A stretch of DNA of 64,000 bases from Zhengitettix transpicula (lineage: Eukaryota; Arthropoda; Insecta; Orthoptera; Tetrigidae), in the NCBI GenBank assembly GCA_037074705.1, contig CM073591.1, positions 38,916,587 to 38,980,586 of the forward strand, written 5' to 3'. The notes below the pieces were generated by a model. The model made no database searches. It worked only from the letters and a program-made list of their open reading frames with translations, and was not told the DNA's origin. This document shows positions 41,962 through 53,728 of this stretch, piece after piece. Position 1 is the stretch's first letter. Every line of letters starts with the position of its first letter. The position numbers were made by a program, and so were the translations under genes.

Positions 41962-44900
41962 ATGGAACTGTATCTGGCGCATGTGGCCGTTCTCATGCTG
42001 GTCCTCCTTTACCCTCATTGCGTTTGTCATCAGTTTATATGGGACAAGGTGGCAAGCCTGAGCTGCCCCAACCTTGAAGACCAGGAGGAGTTGATCGGCT
42101 GCCATCTCATAGATCAGGAGGAGGTATACACCAATTACACGTCGCGTTCGGGCAATGGAGAAGGAATTCGATTCCTAATAAGACAATCAAATGATTTGAA
42201 AACATTAAAATGGAAACTAAATTGTTCAGAAATGTCTCATATTATATTTCATAAACGTTCTTCTTAAATATAAAATACGACACCGCGGAAACGATTAAAA
42301 AGATTTTGGAATGAGAATAAATCACTTCTGTGCTGCTATTCAGAGAATGGAGGTCAAATATTAAATTATAACACACGGCCGAAGTGAAAGCTTCTACGGC
42401 GAATGTAATTAATCTGTAATAGGCGTGTATATATTATATGAAGTATATTAATATTGTAATACATGATGTTACTGACATAAATTGTTATATAACATCGTTC
42501 GAGGAAGCCAAATATCCGCATCATTATCTCCTTAGAAATGCCAGTCCGTTTATCTGTCACTTTTACCACTTCAGTTAATCCTCAACTTAGTTTCTTTCTG
42601 TATCTCAGTTTCCAGTTACCTTTCGAAACTCTCAATTCATATAATTAGTGTTCTGGAAGTGCAAAACATAAGAATCAAAATGTACCAATTGAAGCATAAA
42701 AATAAGCCGTTACATGATTAATTACTAAATAATAATTTATATTGAAATAGTTTTTAAGGAATGTATAGTCTAGCCATTTCAGCGACATTACATTTATTTA
42801 TTTTCCTCCATGGAACGAATGAAGACGACAATTCAGATTTAACAAAAATCGCCCGAAATTGATCCTACAAATTTGTTGCTTGTTATAAGAAATTGGGTTA
42901 GAAATTTCTCGGCCTCTCAAAATGGCGAATCTAATGATTAGATGAAAACGTGATAAAATCGGTAGTATAGTAATTATCGGCTAGTAAGAGAACTTTAGTT
43001 CAAGAAACCAGAGAGAGGAGAAGGCATCGCCAAAGGTAGCTCCTCAAGATCTCTCTGGGAGGATTGCTCGGGACGAACTGTTCTCTCAAATTGAATAATA
43101 ACAATAATGAAAGTTTATATCGCTTCCGAGAATACGCAGTGTTTATCCATTGGACTCCGCGTCGACTAGAAGTTCTCTGCGCTCTGATCTCTTCTTTCCC
43201 TTCTCCGCTACGGCTGACGGATGAGGCGTCAGCGATGCTAGCAGAGAAGTTCGTTGGCAGATCAGTCAGCTGATGTTCGCAGAGAAGTCGTCGAGAGATA
43301 GACGTGAAGCTCAGTGGAGGCTAGCTCCACAAATGCCTACACGTGGCTAAGACTTCTTCAAAACTACATCTTGCACGTCTGCATTTGTTACTGCAAAACT
43401 CAAATTTGCTCTTAGATTGGCAGATGCAGCTCCAAGTGATTGTTTTCAATCCTTGATTGGATTTCTGGGCGAATATTATATAAATAGGTCGAGTCTGAAA
43501 CAAACCCTTGCTATACGGAGTATAGGTATTAAAGTTATTAAGAAACTGGAAAAGCGATAGACTAAGTGTGTTGGTTTAAAAGGAGACCCTGTTGAAAAAT
43601 ATATTTTCATTAAATATTTATTTTTCCTACCCAGTCAGAACACTTTCAAAATCATTCATGTCTTTTCTTGCTTAACACCTGGTTGACATGTTTTATCCTT
43701 CACAAAATTAGGAGAGTGGGGTTGGTGCAGAACGTGTTCTACATTCCAGCCCCAATTGCGTTTTCCCTAGATGCTGTGCTCAATTTACTCAATTCCGCGA
43801 GACGACAGTATGTTCGCAAAGTACCGCGACATGGTGCGCTTCGACATGACGTTCCAACTGTATGAGCGAGTTCCCGGCAGCGTCGGTGAGACGGAGGATT
43901 TCTGCACCTCGCTGAGCAGCTTGACGGTCACCAAGGCGCCGACAAACACTATGGGGACCGGCACAATCAGTGACTTGCCTTCTGGGTCCATATTGTTCTT
44001 CTCAGGGCTCAAGTACGACAGTAGGGTGCGGCTTGTCTTCAACAGCTCCGTCCCTCTGGGCCTGGCCCAACTCAGACCCAACTGCAGGTACGCAGTTCAA
44101 AATATATTTGTTGGTTAGAAGAAAGAGGTAGAGAATTTATTCAAAGAGATGATGACACTCCATTTGTGTTAAATAATATATAGGTTCATCAGTCTATTAG
44201 CAAGTGCTTGAGTCTTGATTAATAAGAAACATAGCCATTTCATACCAAAAAGTGATAATATAAATACCACACAACGTTTATGTGATCCTTGTTCCTTCCC
44301 TCAAGTGTGAAGAAGAGTCTAGACCGACAATACTGCACTCGTCAGTTGACAAAACTCAAAAGCGACGAAAACGCAACGAACAAAGGGGAGAGTCGAAGGC
44401 TTAGCGGGTCATAGCAATTATTGAGTTTCATAGTGTCTGTTTGTACATAAATAGCTGTGATGTTTGACACTTTTTTGTCTGAATTGGCTATCTTTCTTAT
44501 TAATTATTTTCAATCAGACGTAATTTTTTTCATTTTATCATTTGACGCCTAGCCTTTACATTTGCGTCTTCTATTTTGTTTAACAGTCTTTTCTCAATTA
44601 TTTTTTGCTTACTTCCGAGGTTAATATTTATTCTAGTTTTAAAACTTGGTTAACACTCTCGAACAAATTATTTATTACGAGGATTCAGTGTGAGTTTTTT
44701 CTTTATTGTAGAAAATGTGATGTTTTGCCAGCTCATTTACAACATTTACACAATGAATTAAACAGTATTTCTTTCTTATAAATACAATAAAATTATATTT
44801 TTACAGTTACGTACCCTAAACTTGGAAATCCAAGACATACATTCACACATTCAGTCATTAACTAAACGACTTGTTCTTCAAGAGAATTCTATAACTAGGA

Positions 44901-47900
44901 TGGTTCCCACCAACATCTCTAACGAATTTTTCTTTCGCCAATCCTCTCGATTCATCAGATATCATTTTCGCCTAAAGGCAGTTAAAATTAATAAGTTTGA
45001 TTTCCTGTTTCACAAAACTTTTCCCGATTACTCGACACACAACAATTACAAAGACAATTGGTTCTAAAACCCTCATAAACCATACTATTCCTAAGGACGT
45101 TATTGATCACTTGGAAACTAATTTAGTCTACCCACCACATCCATCAACAACATTCCTCTCTTCAAACACATCGAAACTAATATTTCTATATTCCCATTAC
45201 AACAACACAATAAAATAAGGAGTCACATCACTCAAACTCTACTTGCAAACTCAAAAAATCAAACCACAAAACACATTCCTCTTTTTCATAGCAATCTCAT
45301 ACAAAACCTCCATAGAACCAAACAGTTCTTGAAGTCTCATCCCAACGTACTGTTAACTCACGCTGACAAAGGTTCTGTAGCTCTTGACCGTAAATGAATA
45401 CACTAACACTGATACACAACTTCTTTCTGACACTAACTCTTATAAAATTTGCAATATAAATACGTAGAAGTGAAAAATAAGGAATTATTTTTTCAGTATT
45501 CAATGATATTTAATAAGGTCCTCAGAAATTCGGAATCTATGATGACTTAATGTTTTTGTAAAGTTCTTACTTATTCCCTGATACCAACTAAAATTCTTTT
45601 AAGTAAATGCCCATTTTCAATTGACTATAAATTTATTTATAAAATAAATTCTACAAATATTTTCAAAACTGATTACAATATCACAACAGAGTATTACTGC
45701 AATTGATTAAGTGCTGTCTTTGATTTTCATCGCGGTAGAAGTAACAGAAAAAGCTATACTTTAGTTTAAAGATAATATTAAATTTTATTTCTAACTCAAT
45801 ACAAAATTTGGTCTTCGTTGACCAAGAAGCTGTCTTTTTCAAAGGCTATATTTTACTGTTACAGTTGCAATACTGTTGTCAATTTGGGAAACTCTCTGAA
45901 CCAAATTGCAACAACTTGGAAACAACCATATCTAATTTAATTTGCACCCAGGTTGGTCTACAAAAATTTTGAGGGTTGCGTGGTGCACGCGACTATGGAC
46001 AGGTTAGTGCAGAGTCCCTCGACGTACAAGTACAATGAGGCGGCTTTCTGGAGCTATCTAAGGGAGTTGTACATGCAGGCGCTGGAAGGTCGAGCCATCG
46101 AGGTCACGATCATCGGCAACGGACGATTCCCACGCATCCAGAACGCTTGGCTCACCGAGATCTTCCACCCTGAGATGGCCGTCGAGAATTTAACTTTGCA
46201 GAACGCGGCCATTTCTGGCGATGACAATGCCTTCTCCATGCCCACCATCCGGTACCTCAACTTGGCTGGTGATTACATTCGCAGAATATCCAAGGGTCAG
46301 TATTCACACGTAAATTAACATCTCGAGATAATTAATAGTAGTCTAGAAGGATGGCACTAAGTATTGTTGGTTGGTTTGAAAGGGTAATTTCGTCAAATAC
46401 GTGACTGTTAAAAGGGCCTCAGGATGGTTGTGTATTTAAAAAACTTATCGTTGATAATGATATGGAGATTATGAAGGATGATTTCCGAGGATAGGTGTAT
46501 TTGAATTAAGTTTCGTCCAAAAATTGGATCGATTGTCGCATGTTGCACGGAAATGGAAAGAGTTTGGTGGGAAAAGTGGAATTTAGAAGGCGATGGAGTT
46601 GGACTGGGTTGTTGGATGGGTGTAGGAAGTAAAGTGAAAGACAAAAGCGGAGAATTCTTCTTCCAGGGCGATTAAGCATTTGAACGTGACGTGAAAGGAA
46701 ATTGAAAAAGGCTGTGGCTGTTGTATGTTATTAGGCAATTGAGTATTTTGAACGATTTAGGATGACAGTTGTACTTGCCTGGAGAGTAGGCAACTAATTA
46801 GGTTACAGCTTCTGGTAGTGCGTTTTAGAAATTGTTGTACATCTATAATTTTGCTGGGCGTTAGGTTTAGGTAATTTCCGATTTAGGTGGTTGAAACTTC
46901 CAATTTAAATACCAGCACTGACACCAAATCTGGGCTGTCAACAAAGGGTATGTGACCGTAACGTCAACACTACTGCAACACGCATATTTGAAAGTGCGAA
47001 TGGAATATAGTTAGAAATAGTATAATTAAACAATGTGGGACCTGGACTAACGTGTTATGTAAAATAAATTCACACAGATGTAGATACTATTTTACAAGAA
47101 TACATATGGAAAAAAACGATCCAAAGGATGAGAAACGGTCAAGACATAGGTAATTTGGGTTGCCGAATAGAAAATTTAAAGTGTGGAAGATGAAAGAAGG
47201 CAAATATTGGGCCGAATACAGAGAATCTTGTTAACATTAATTGAAGACTCTAAATGAGAATATAAAAGAGAAAATGCAAAATGAGTCTAAATTTAGAAAC
47301 AATATCTGATTTTATACTAATCTTTTTCCAAATTTTTGCTGTTACTATCATGTTTAAATTTTGTACCTCTTTAACGTTACAATATGGCTGCATAGAAGTA
47401 ATTCAGGTAAGAGATTTAACTTTGGAATAATCTACTAACGAGCGTTCAATACAATGATAAAGAGACGCTATAGAATTTTTTGGTACTCAGTTTGTGTTGA
47501 ATTTACCCGGGAAGGAAGGATTCTTGAGGACATAAGCTAATTTTCTTATCGTCTTCCTTTTTAAAGCCACTGCGTATCCTGTTTTGGTGCTCTATATATG
47601 GTTTCCTCTGCCTACGCCTTTGGAATAATCTATCGCATAAAGTTATAAATTAAATAATGAATAGTTTGATTCCTGCCTGTGTTGCATAAACTCATACTTT
47701 ATAGTGATAATTAAATAAATTTTACTACAGAATTAAAAATAAAAGGCGAACACAGTACTTTAAGGATGTTTTGATTCCAGTTGATCTCCTTACTAGAAAT
47801 ATAATATGTACTGTTGTTGGGAAGAGTGGAAACATAGTGAAGACAATTCGATTCAAAACCATAACGAGGTATAAATTAAAATAATATTATAAAACGTAAG

Positions 47901-50381
47901 TTAAAATTAGTTTTATAGCGGATAAAGTATTATCTTTTAAGTTTCAAACTAGGTGGTGATTGAGTGTTCAGTAAGATAATAGGACCGGTCGTTGGGTAAT
48001 GCCAGCTAAAAGCGTCACACGTGGGCAGACACTGCACCTAGTAGTAAATCCGGTGATGTGGGACTGTTATGTCACCCTAGTGAGTTTTTACTTTGTCTGG
48101 GGTTAGTGTTTATATTTAATTTGACTGGTGAAACCCACATTGGGCAATTCCCGTCCGCAGTCATCATTGGGCTGTACCATAGATAATGTCCAGATAATTG
48201 TATCTAACGTCACAACTAAGTGGTGTTCGGAAAGGAACTCCGAAATAAGTCAGATTCTTTAACTTATTGGGCAACCCCATCCTGATCGCACGCAGTTACG
48301 ACTACAGGCGGGAGTTGGGAGCAATGACCATTTTTGTTACAATATAGTATCGTCAAAAAGCTCAAAATATATATAAAAAAATTAATACACTTCGATTAGA
48401 TGATAGTAATTCATGCCACTCGAGCTGTTAGGAAGTGATTTATAGTTGACGTTTAAATTACAATAAGCTTACGCATTTAAACAGCATGAGATCTCTTTTT
48501 TCTTCGGTAAAATAAATTTTTACCCTTCTCTGTACAGTATTTTTCAACGGCGTTCCCAACGTGGAGCAGCTGGTGTTGTCCAGAAACTCCATCTCTTCAC
48601 TGTCCGAGGGCCTGCCCTCACAGCTGCAAACGCTGGACTTGTCATTCAATGAACTCTCGTCGCTGGAACCCCTGGAGACGCTGCCACGCACGCTGCGGGA
48701 ATTGGACGTATCGGCCAACAAGCTTCAGCGGCTTCCTCCGGGACTCCTGGATGTTCTGCCTCTGCTCCAGAGGCTGGACGTGTCCAGGAACGCGCTGGCA
48801 GGATCGCCTCAGCCGCTACTCACAGTCTCCAGGGGCGTCGCGTTGCTCAACTTCAGCGGTAACGGACTCCCGCTGTTGCGTCTCGCGGGCAACGCTTCCG
48901 TCAGTACGCTAGATGCCTCTGACAACAACATCACCTACTGGGAGGTAATGAATTTTGACTGCAGCGTCAAAATTATCAAATTAACGTTAAAAAATAAATG
49001 ATCTCTAAACACTTGGAAAAGGCATCTATTTTAGCTGACAGTTACATTATTATTTTTACTCGAATTGAAATGAAATTGAAGGAATTGTTTTTACTATGCA
49101 AGATATATTGTAAAGTAAGGAGAGTAGTTTGGGAGCAGAAGTCTTTTCCGTTATTATTATCGGGCAAGTGACTAGTCATAGATCTGAAAAGAAATTGAAG
49201 ATTGTATTGTACAATTGTATGTGACGGCAGGTTCACGCGGAGGCTCTGCTTTTGGCTCGGAACCCTCTGGCCGTGGAGGCGCTGTTGGCCTCGACACCCA
49301 CAGAGGTTTTACGATTGGATCTAAGTGCAGATTTCCAGCTGGACTGCGACCCTTGTAAGAAAGCAGCGCGTCTTCAGCGCTGGTTACATCGAGAGGAACT
49401 CCCGGCCTTGGAACACCCGCTCTTCTGCTTGGGCATGAACGCTACCTTACTGGAACTGGTCGACCTGAACGATGAGGATTGCGACGGCGCCTGGGCCACG
49501 CGTCACTACGTGCAGACCATTATACTGCTGGTGGGAGTCGTGGCTGCCCTCGTAACAGCGTGCGCTGCCTGTTATGTGCGACGCTTCGAGATCACGTACA
49601 TGGTGCACATTGTGCGAGTGAAGCGTGAGCAGCGCAGAGTTCTGGAGCGTTCCGACGGCGCCACCTACAAGTATGACGCTTTCGTGTCGTACAGCGGCGC
49701 CGACCGAGACTGGGTGATCGGGAAGCTTCTTCCCAGGCTGGAGCACCCCGGCGCTGATGGTCCTGCGCCCCTGAAGCTCTGCCTCCACGAGAGGGACTTC
49801 CCTCTCGGGTTCTTCATCGCTGACAACATCATGAGCTCGATGAAAAACAGCCGACACACCGTCTTCATCTTGACTCCGGCCTTTGTTGACAGCGAGGTAT
49901 GTGAGTCAACCTCTACGTGGTTTTAATTATCAGTACGCGGCTTTTGAATTTGTAGCTTTTCGCTCATAAAAACATTGGATACGGCTATGGGAAAAAATAC
50001 CTAAGTTACTTATAATCCAAATGCTCCTTTTTTATTCTTCACTCCCCTATGATTTTGAAGGAATCCATAATTATATATACCTCCGAATAGGTACATTGCT
50101 TGACATATATTTTTTTCTCTTGACAGTGGTGCCGCTGGGAGCTTGAGTTGGCCACGTCGAAGGTGCAGTCCTTGGTTCTGCTGGAGCTGGAATGGTTGGA
50201 TAGGAATCGTTTGCCTCGGCATTTGCGATACCTCATGGACACCAGAACCTACCTGGAATGGCCCAGGAAAGACTCGAAGGGAGAGAGCGGCATGTGGAGG
50301 CGTCTGCACGACACCCTCAGGGGGCAACAACTAGTTCCAGCCCTGGAGTACACAACACCAGAAAATCCAACAGCCCTCTGA
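41962..50381 (+). CDS. Toll-like receptor, copy 1 (six exons, intact)
   Basis: Single-pass receptor of the Toll family, expected to signal through its cytosolic TIR domain. Exons: 41962-42123, 43771-44087, 45952-46295, 48538-48944, 49231-49896, 50127-50381. All are in phase, giving 716 residues. Seen: signal peptide MELYLAHVAVLMLVLLYPHC; about seven or eight leucine-rich repeats at roughly 260-445 (LQTLDLSFNELSSL, LRELDVSANKLQRLP, LQRLDVSRNAL); a cysteine cap with CDPC at 449-452 and C476; a membrane segment TIILLVGVVAALVTACAACY at 506-525; and a TIR with box 1 YDAFVSY (558-564), box 2 LCLHERDFPLG (593-603) and box 3 FVDSEWCRWE (628-637). Odd: it is shorter than typical insect Toll (about 1000 residues). 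Upstream in-frame methionines from 41749 are not conserved in copy 2, so MELY is taken as the start. Which Toll orthologue this is cannot be told here. Confidence 0.92.
42124..43770 (+). other. Toll copy 1 intron 1
   Basis: 1.65 kb. Aligns with copy 2 intron 1 (53891-55259) except for an extra block of about 400 bp at 42962-43370. Confidence 0.7.
42962..43370. mobile_element. Insertion present only in Toll copy 1 intron 1
   Basis: Copy 2 runs straight from GTGAAAACATGATAAAAT into CACGTCTGCATTTGT, while copy 1 has about 400 bp between these points. The block is GC-richer with AGAGAAG/TCTCTG-rich sequence. It is likely a TE or its deletion product; no family recognised. Confidence 0.5.
44255..44540 (-). 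mobile_element. PLE relic in Toll copy 1 intron 2
   Basis: Matches the element at 14980-15210 (ATAAATACCACACAACGTTT, GCGACGAAAACGCAACGA, ATAGCTGTGATGTT), then jumps directly to the opposite arm (GAATTGGCTATCTTTCTTAT). It is an internally deleted element. The same relic with the same deletion is in copy 2 at 55750-56010, so it predates the Toll duplication. Confidence 0.7.
44815..45480 (+). pseudogene. PLE N-terminal coding fragment
   Basis: Frames give NKFDFLFHKTFP, HTIPKDVIDHLETNLVYPP, then after frameshifts LKSHPNVLLTHADKGSVAL and NTDTQLLSDTNSYK. This matches the usual PLE order before the RT (a KDV.D.L block, then ADKG..V, then LL.D...YK). Absent from copy 2. Confidence 0.6.
46296..48537 (+). 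other. Toll copy 1 intron 3
   Basis: 2.2 kb, alignable to copy 2 intron 3 (56796-58392) apart from about 500 extra bases at 46375-46880 that have no counterpart in copy 2. No gene seen. Confidence 0.65.
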
Positions 50382-51069
50382 ACATCCTCGCGGCCGAAAA
50401 TTCTCGCAGTCTTGGATTTTGAAAATGAAAAGATTTCAAGTAGAATAAGACTTAATATTGATGTTACATAGTCCTTCAAGGGGTTCCTTCTTCGGAAGTA
50501 CGTCATAGGACTTCCATATCGACACTAATCGCGAAGATTGTTTTTTACAGTCCTAGAATGTAGACTTTTTCTTCTGGCTATTTCCATCGGTTTTGTCTCG
50601 TTGTAAGAGTTTCTAATGAAATGATCTATTCGGTACATAAATCCCGATGCTTCTGTGTTTTTTCAATGTTCTTACACTTACGTATTCGCTCTGTGTTACA
50701 TCGCATTAATTTTACTGTTTTCTGATGGTGACCAAATGCTACAGTAGCCCAAGTAGCGTGCATCCGGAATCTCGGTTAATATTTTTTATCAACTTACGTT
50801 ACATCTGTGTCCCAAAAATTTTTCGTGCCCTGAATGTATTTCGTCTGGCCGGTACAGTTGTGTGTTCCTGTACTGATGAATGATTTTTGCTCATGCAGTG
50901 AGATGCGGCGGCGAAACAATTAAACTGTCCATTTCGTGCTCTTTAATTCGGGTTGTCAAGGATGAGACAGTTCTCCGTATTTATTGTTTGTCAAATCCAC
51001 AGGGTATTTTGCCCCAGATGTTCTTTCCTAGCATTATTTATCATTTGTAGAGTACTCCAAACTACTAAA
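50382..51069 (+). other. Toll copy 1 3' UTR and flank
   Basis: Very similar to the flank of copy 2 (60253-60930). No gene seen. Confidence 0.55.
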
Positions 51070-51236
51070 TATTCTGAATATTTTGTATACTTACTTTCAT
51101 CCATTGTATATTTTATTTTCAGTAAAACGAATTATATTATGAAAATATACAGTTTAATGAATAAATATGATATTAATGTGGTTTTAGGCTATTCAATTTT
51201 TACACTATATATTTTAACAGGCTGATGGAAGTAGAG
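51070..51236. repeat. GNPAT intron-10-like fragment after Toll copy 1
   Basis: Shares with 36975-37135 the blocks ATACTT.CTTTCATCCAT, CAGTTTATT.AA, GG.TATTC and CACTATATATTTTAACAGG. The match stops at about 51236, where unrelated sequence begins. Confidence 0.6.
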
Positions 51237-51275
51237 CAAGGAGTAGGCGTACGCTTATTTATACCAGATTTTCGC

Positions 51276-51497
51276 CTACAACATATTTTCAAAATCGATT
51301 ATAAAATGACACAACTGCTGGCTGGACGTGCTGCTTTCATCGTCTACTTGAAGGGTTTCTACTAGAAATGCGAATGTAGAATGGACGCTGTCGTTGAAGT
51401 TATCCATTTCATTATGGAATATCCAAAGTATGAGATACAGAGCTTCCTCACAGTCTAGGTGAGGACGAAGGCGGCGTAAAACATCATAACATTTTCC
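51276..51497 (-). pseudogene. Possible orphan coding fragment between the Toll genes
   Basis: The minus strand is open for about 73 codons, with a protein-like composition (RRLRPHLDCEEALYLILWIF, NEMDNFNDSVHSTFAFLVET), ending in a stop at 51276-51278. A TGGCTAG just upstream could be a splice acceptor. No family recognised. It may be an exon, a captured gene piece or chance. Confidence 0.25.
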
Positions 51498-51939
51498 CTA
51501 GCCACTACCTTGGCTTCATCTCTCCATCATTTTGTGCACTCCTGCAATAAGGTAGTGATAATAAGATAAAGCTAAACAGTATTTTGTTATGAGTGCGTAA
51601 TGCATTGTATTCTTAGCGACATGAACTAATCACATCGTCATCATCAGTTTTCTTAAGTTGTATTTATTAACCTTACTAGCATCAATAATTATAGAGAGAA
51701 ATGTTTTGTAAATAAATTAAATGTATGACACTAATCGCACTATGTAAATACGGTAAGCGTCGGGACAATTAGGTATTATATTTTGTTTTCTTTTGAATGG
51801 TAGAGCAGTGAGGAGCGCATTCTAAAGTAATAATAAAATAAGAGCACGGTGATTGATACTTTAAAGTCAGTTTCTAGTATTTTTTATGTTTCGGCTAATT
51901 AAGACAAAATGCCGTCGTGCAACAGATCAGGAAACGTCC

Positions 51940-52270
51940 TGAAAAGGATTTTTGAAGCGCATCATCACTGGGGACAAGAAATGGGTTATCTACAACAATG
52001 TTAAACACTATAAATCAAGGAGAAAAACAAATGTGCCGTCAAAGCACTGCGAGAGCCGATATTTACCAAAAATCGGTTCTGCTATCTGTTTGGTAGGATT
52101 TCAAAGGAATCGTTTTTCTTGATCAAATTCTGAAGTGTACTGTCATCAGTTAGACAAATGCAATGATTCACGTAAACAGAAAAGGCCGGAATTGATCAAT
52201 AGAAAAGGTGTAGTGTTCACCAAGATAACGCGAATCATGCTGCTGCCAGAATTTTGGCAAAGGGTTTAGA
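51940..52270 (+). pseudogene. mariner transposase relic
   Basis: Frames give FLKRIITGDKKWVIYNNVKH, a YCHQLDKCNDSRKQKRPELI block, and (after a frameshift) VFHQDNANHAAARIL. These are the TGDEKW, YC.QL and HQDNA signatures of mariner transposases in the right order. It is truncated at both ends and has a stop. Confidence 0.75.
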
Positions 52271-52290
52271 AACCTAAATGGGGAATATAT

Positions 52291-52679
52291 AATTCAATAA
52301 ATAATATATTCTCAAAAAGAAAATCGCCTTTCATTTACATAAAAAAAACAAAATTACTTTCCGAACAACATTTTAAAATAATCTTCCCGCAATATACGGT
52401 GAGAAAGAGAGCCCATGATAACTTGTTTTGTATATATAAATATTCAATTAGTAATTACTAATTGTAATATATTAATCATAAATAAATTTTGTAATTGTGT
52501 TGAATTCAATTCTTTGATATACAACCACTTATCAATTGATGGCGCCCAAAACTAATGAAATAAATTTTACTTTACATTTTACAAGTTAAACAAATGCTAG
52601 AGACGGAGGACGTGGCACAATAGATAATTTATTAAGTTAAATGCATAATTATTTATCTGTGTGAGTGAAACGCTAATTT
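52291..52679. other. Inter-Toll spacer
   Basis: AT-rich sequence, nothing recognised. Confidence 0.45.
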
Positions 52680-52915
52680 TATCGGAATTTGGCAGTGATC
52701 AGTCATACTTTTGAAAATTAAATCTTACAGTCGTATAATCTTTTATTATTGTGATTTAATTTTTGATGCAAATAAGCTGTAAGTAATTTTTAGTGGTCCC
52801 AGTCCTTTGAACCTTTAATGCATTGGAAGAATTTATGAAACATTTGTTACCAATAATTTTTTTGGTTGGCCTTTTTATGTATTTAATACGGAAGAAAATT
52901 AGCTACTTTATGAAG
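52680..52915. repeat. GNPAT intron and 3' UTR-like fragment before Toll copy 2
   Basis: 52680-52772 resembles 37530-37620 (ATTTGGCAGT.ATCAGTC, TACTTTTGAAAAT, TTTTTGATGCAAA.AAGCTGTA). It switches directly to a match with 39957-40080 (TTAGTGGTC.CAG.CCTTTG, GGAAGAATTTAT.A, ACATTTGTTACCA, CTTTTTATGTATTT). The GNPAT exons that should lie between are gone. Confidence 0.65.
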
Positions 52916-53728
52916 AAATTAATTTGTCTAAGCATTATTAAAAACGTAATTTTGGGGATGAGAGATTAACTTCCTGATACATGCAATGAAGCTAATCCCA
53001 CCTACAGTTGACAGATTTCCTCTTTTTAACAATGAGATTTTTGAGAACCATAATGTATTAGCGGATGTCTATAACCTGCTTCGTGGATTGCAACAACACT
53101 TTCCTTGCCAGGTTCCCGTATTTCGACTTATGCAACTTTGAGGCTCAACTCATCGGACTCCGGGAAAACATATGAATTACCCGTAAATTTATTCGTGAAT
53201 AAATAATTTTATCCCTTGGGCGTGATAAAGTGTTAGATGATCTCTCATTGTACTAGTCGACCACTGTTCCGCAATTTCGGTCGAGGTATGGAATTGGGTA
53301 ACTTGCGTCCAAACAACTAATCCTGATCTCCAGTTATCGGAAGGGAGTGGAACAAGCACCAATGATCCGAGCTACCTAATGCTGGTTTCTCTAGGTTCTT
53401 CTCTGCATCCGATTTAGGCGAATACTAGTTAGGATCTGTAAGCTACAACCCTGGGGGGGGGGGGGGGCTACTGACACCTTAGCTACCTTGTTGTTCTTTC
53501 ACCATCCTCCCTTTCCATCAACTACAATGGAATTAAATAGGAGAACTTTCAAAGTGAATAATCCTGTCGTACCCTCGTTAAAATAAATAACATCTCTTTA
53601 TTGCAGATTCTGGAATAGAAATAACATAATTATGTGTTTTTTACTTCGTTTCCAAGGACTGTCACCGCAAGGCGGAAGAGATAAGCCGGTGTAGGAAGTT
53701 GCTTGGCCGAGACAGTGCAGTCTCCACA
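52916..53728. other. 5' flank of Toll copy 2
   Basis: From about 53215 it aligns with 41555-41961 upstream of copy 1 (TTGTACTAGTCG, GTTATCGGAAGGG). It includes a G17 run at 53452-53468 absent from copy 1. Confidence 0.55.

Larger units (their letters stand above)
44088..45951 (+). other. Toll copy 1 intron 2
   Basis: 1.9 kb. Contains a PLE end relic shared with copy 2 (44255-44540) and a PLE 5' coding fragment unique to copy 1 (44815-45480). Confidence 0.65.

Noticed and set aside
49447..49857. 136-codon minus-strand frame opposite Toll exon 5 (also at 59318-59728)
   Set aside because: Antisense shadow of the GC-rich TIR exon; present in both copies only because the sense strand is conserved.
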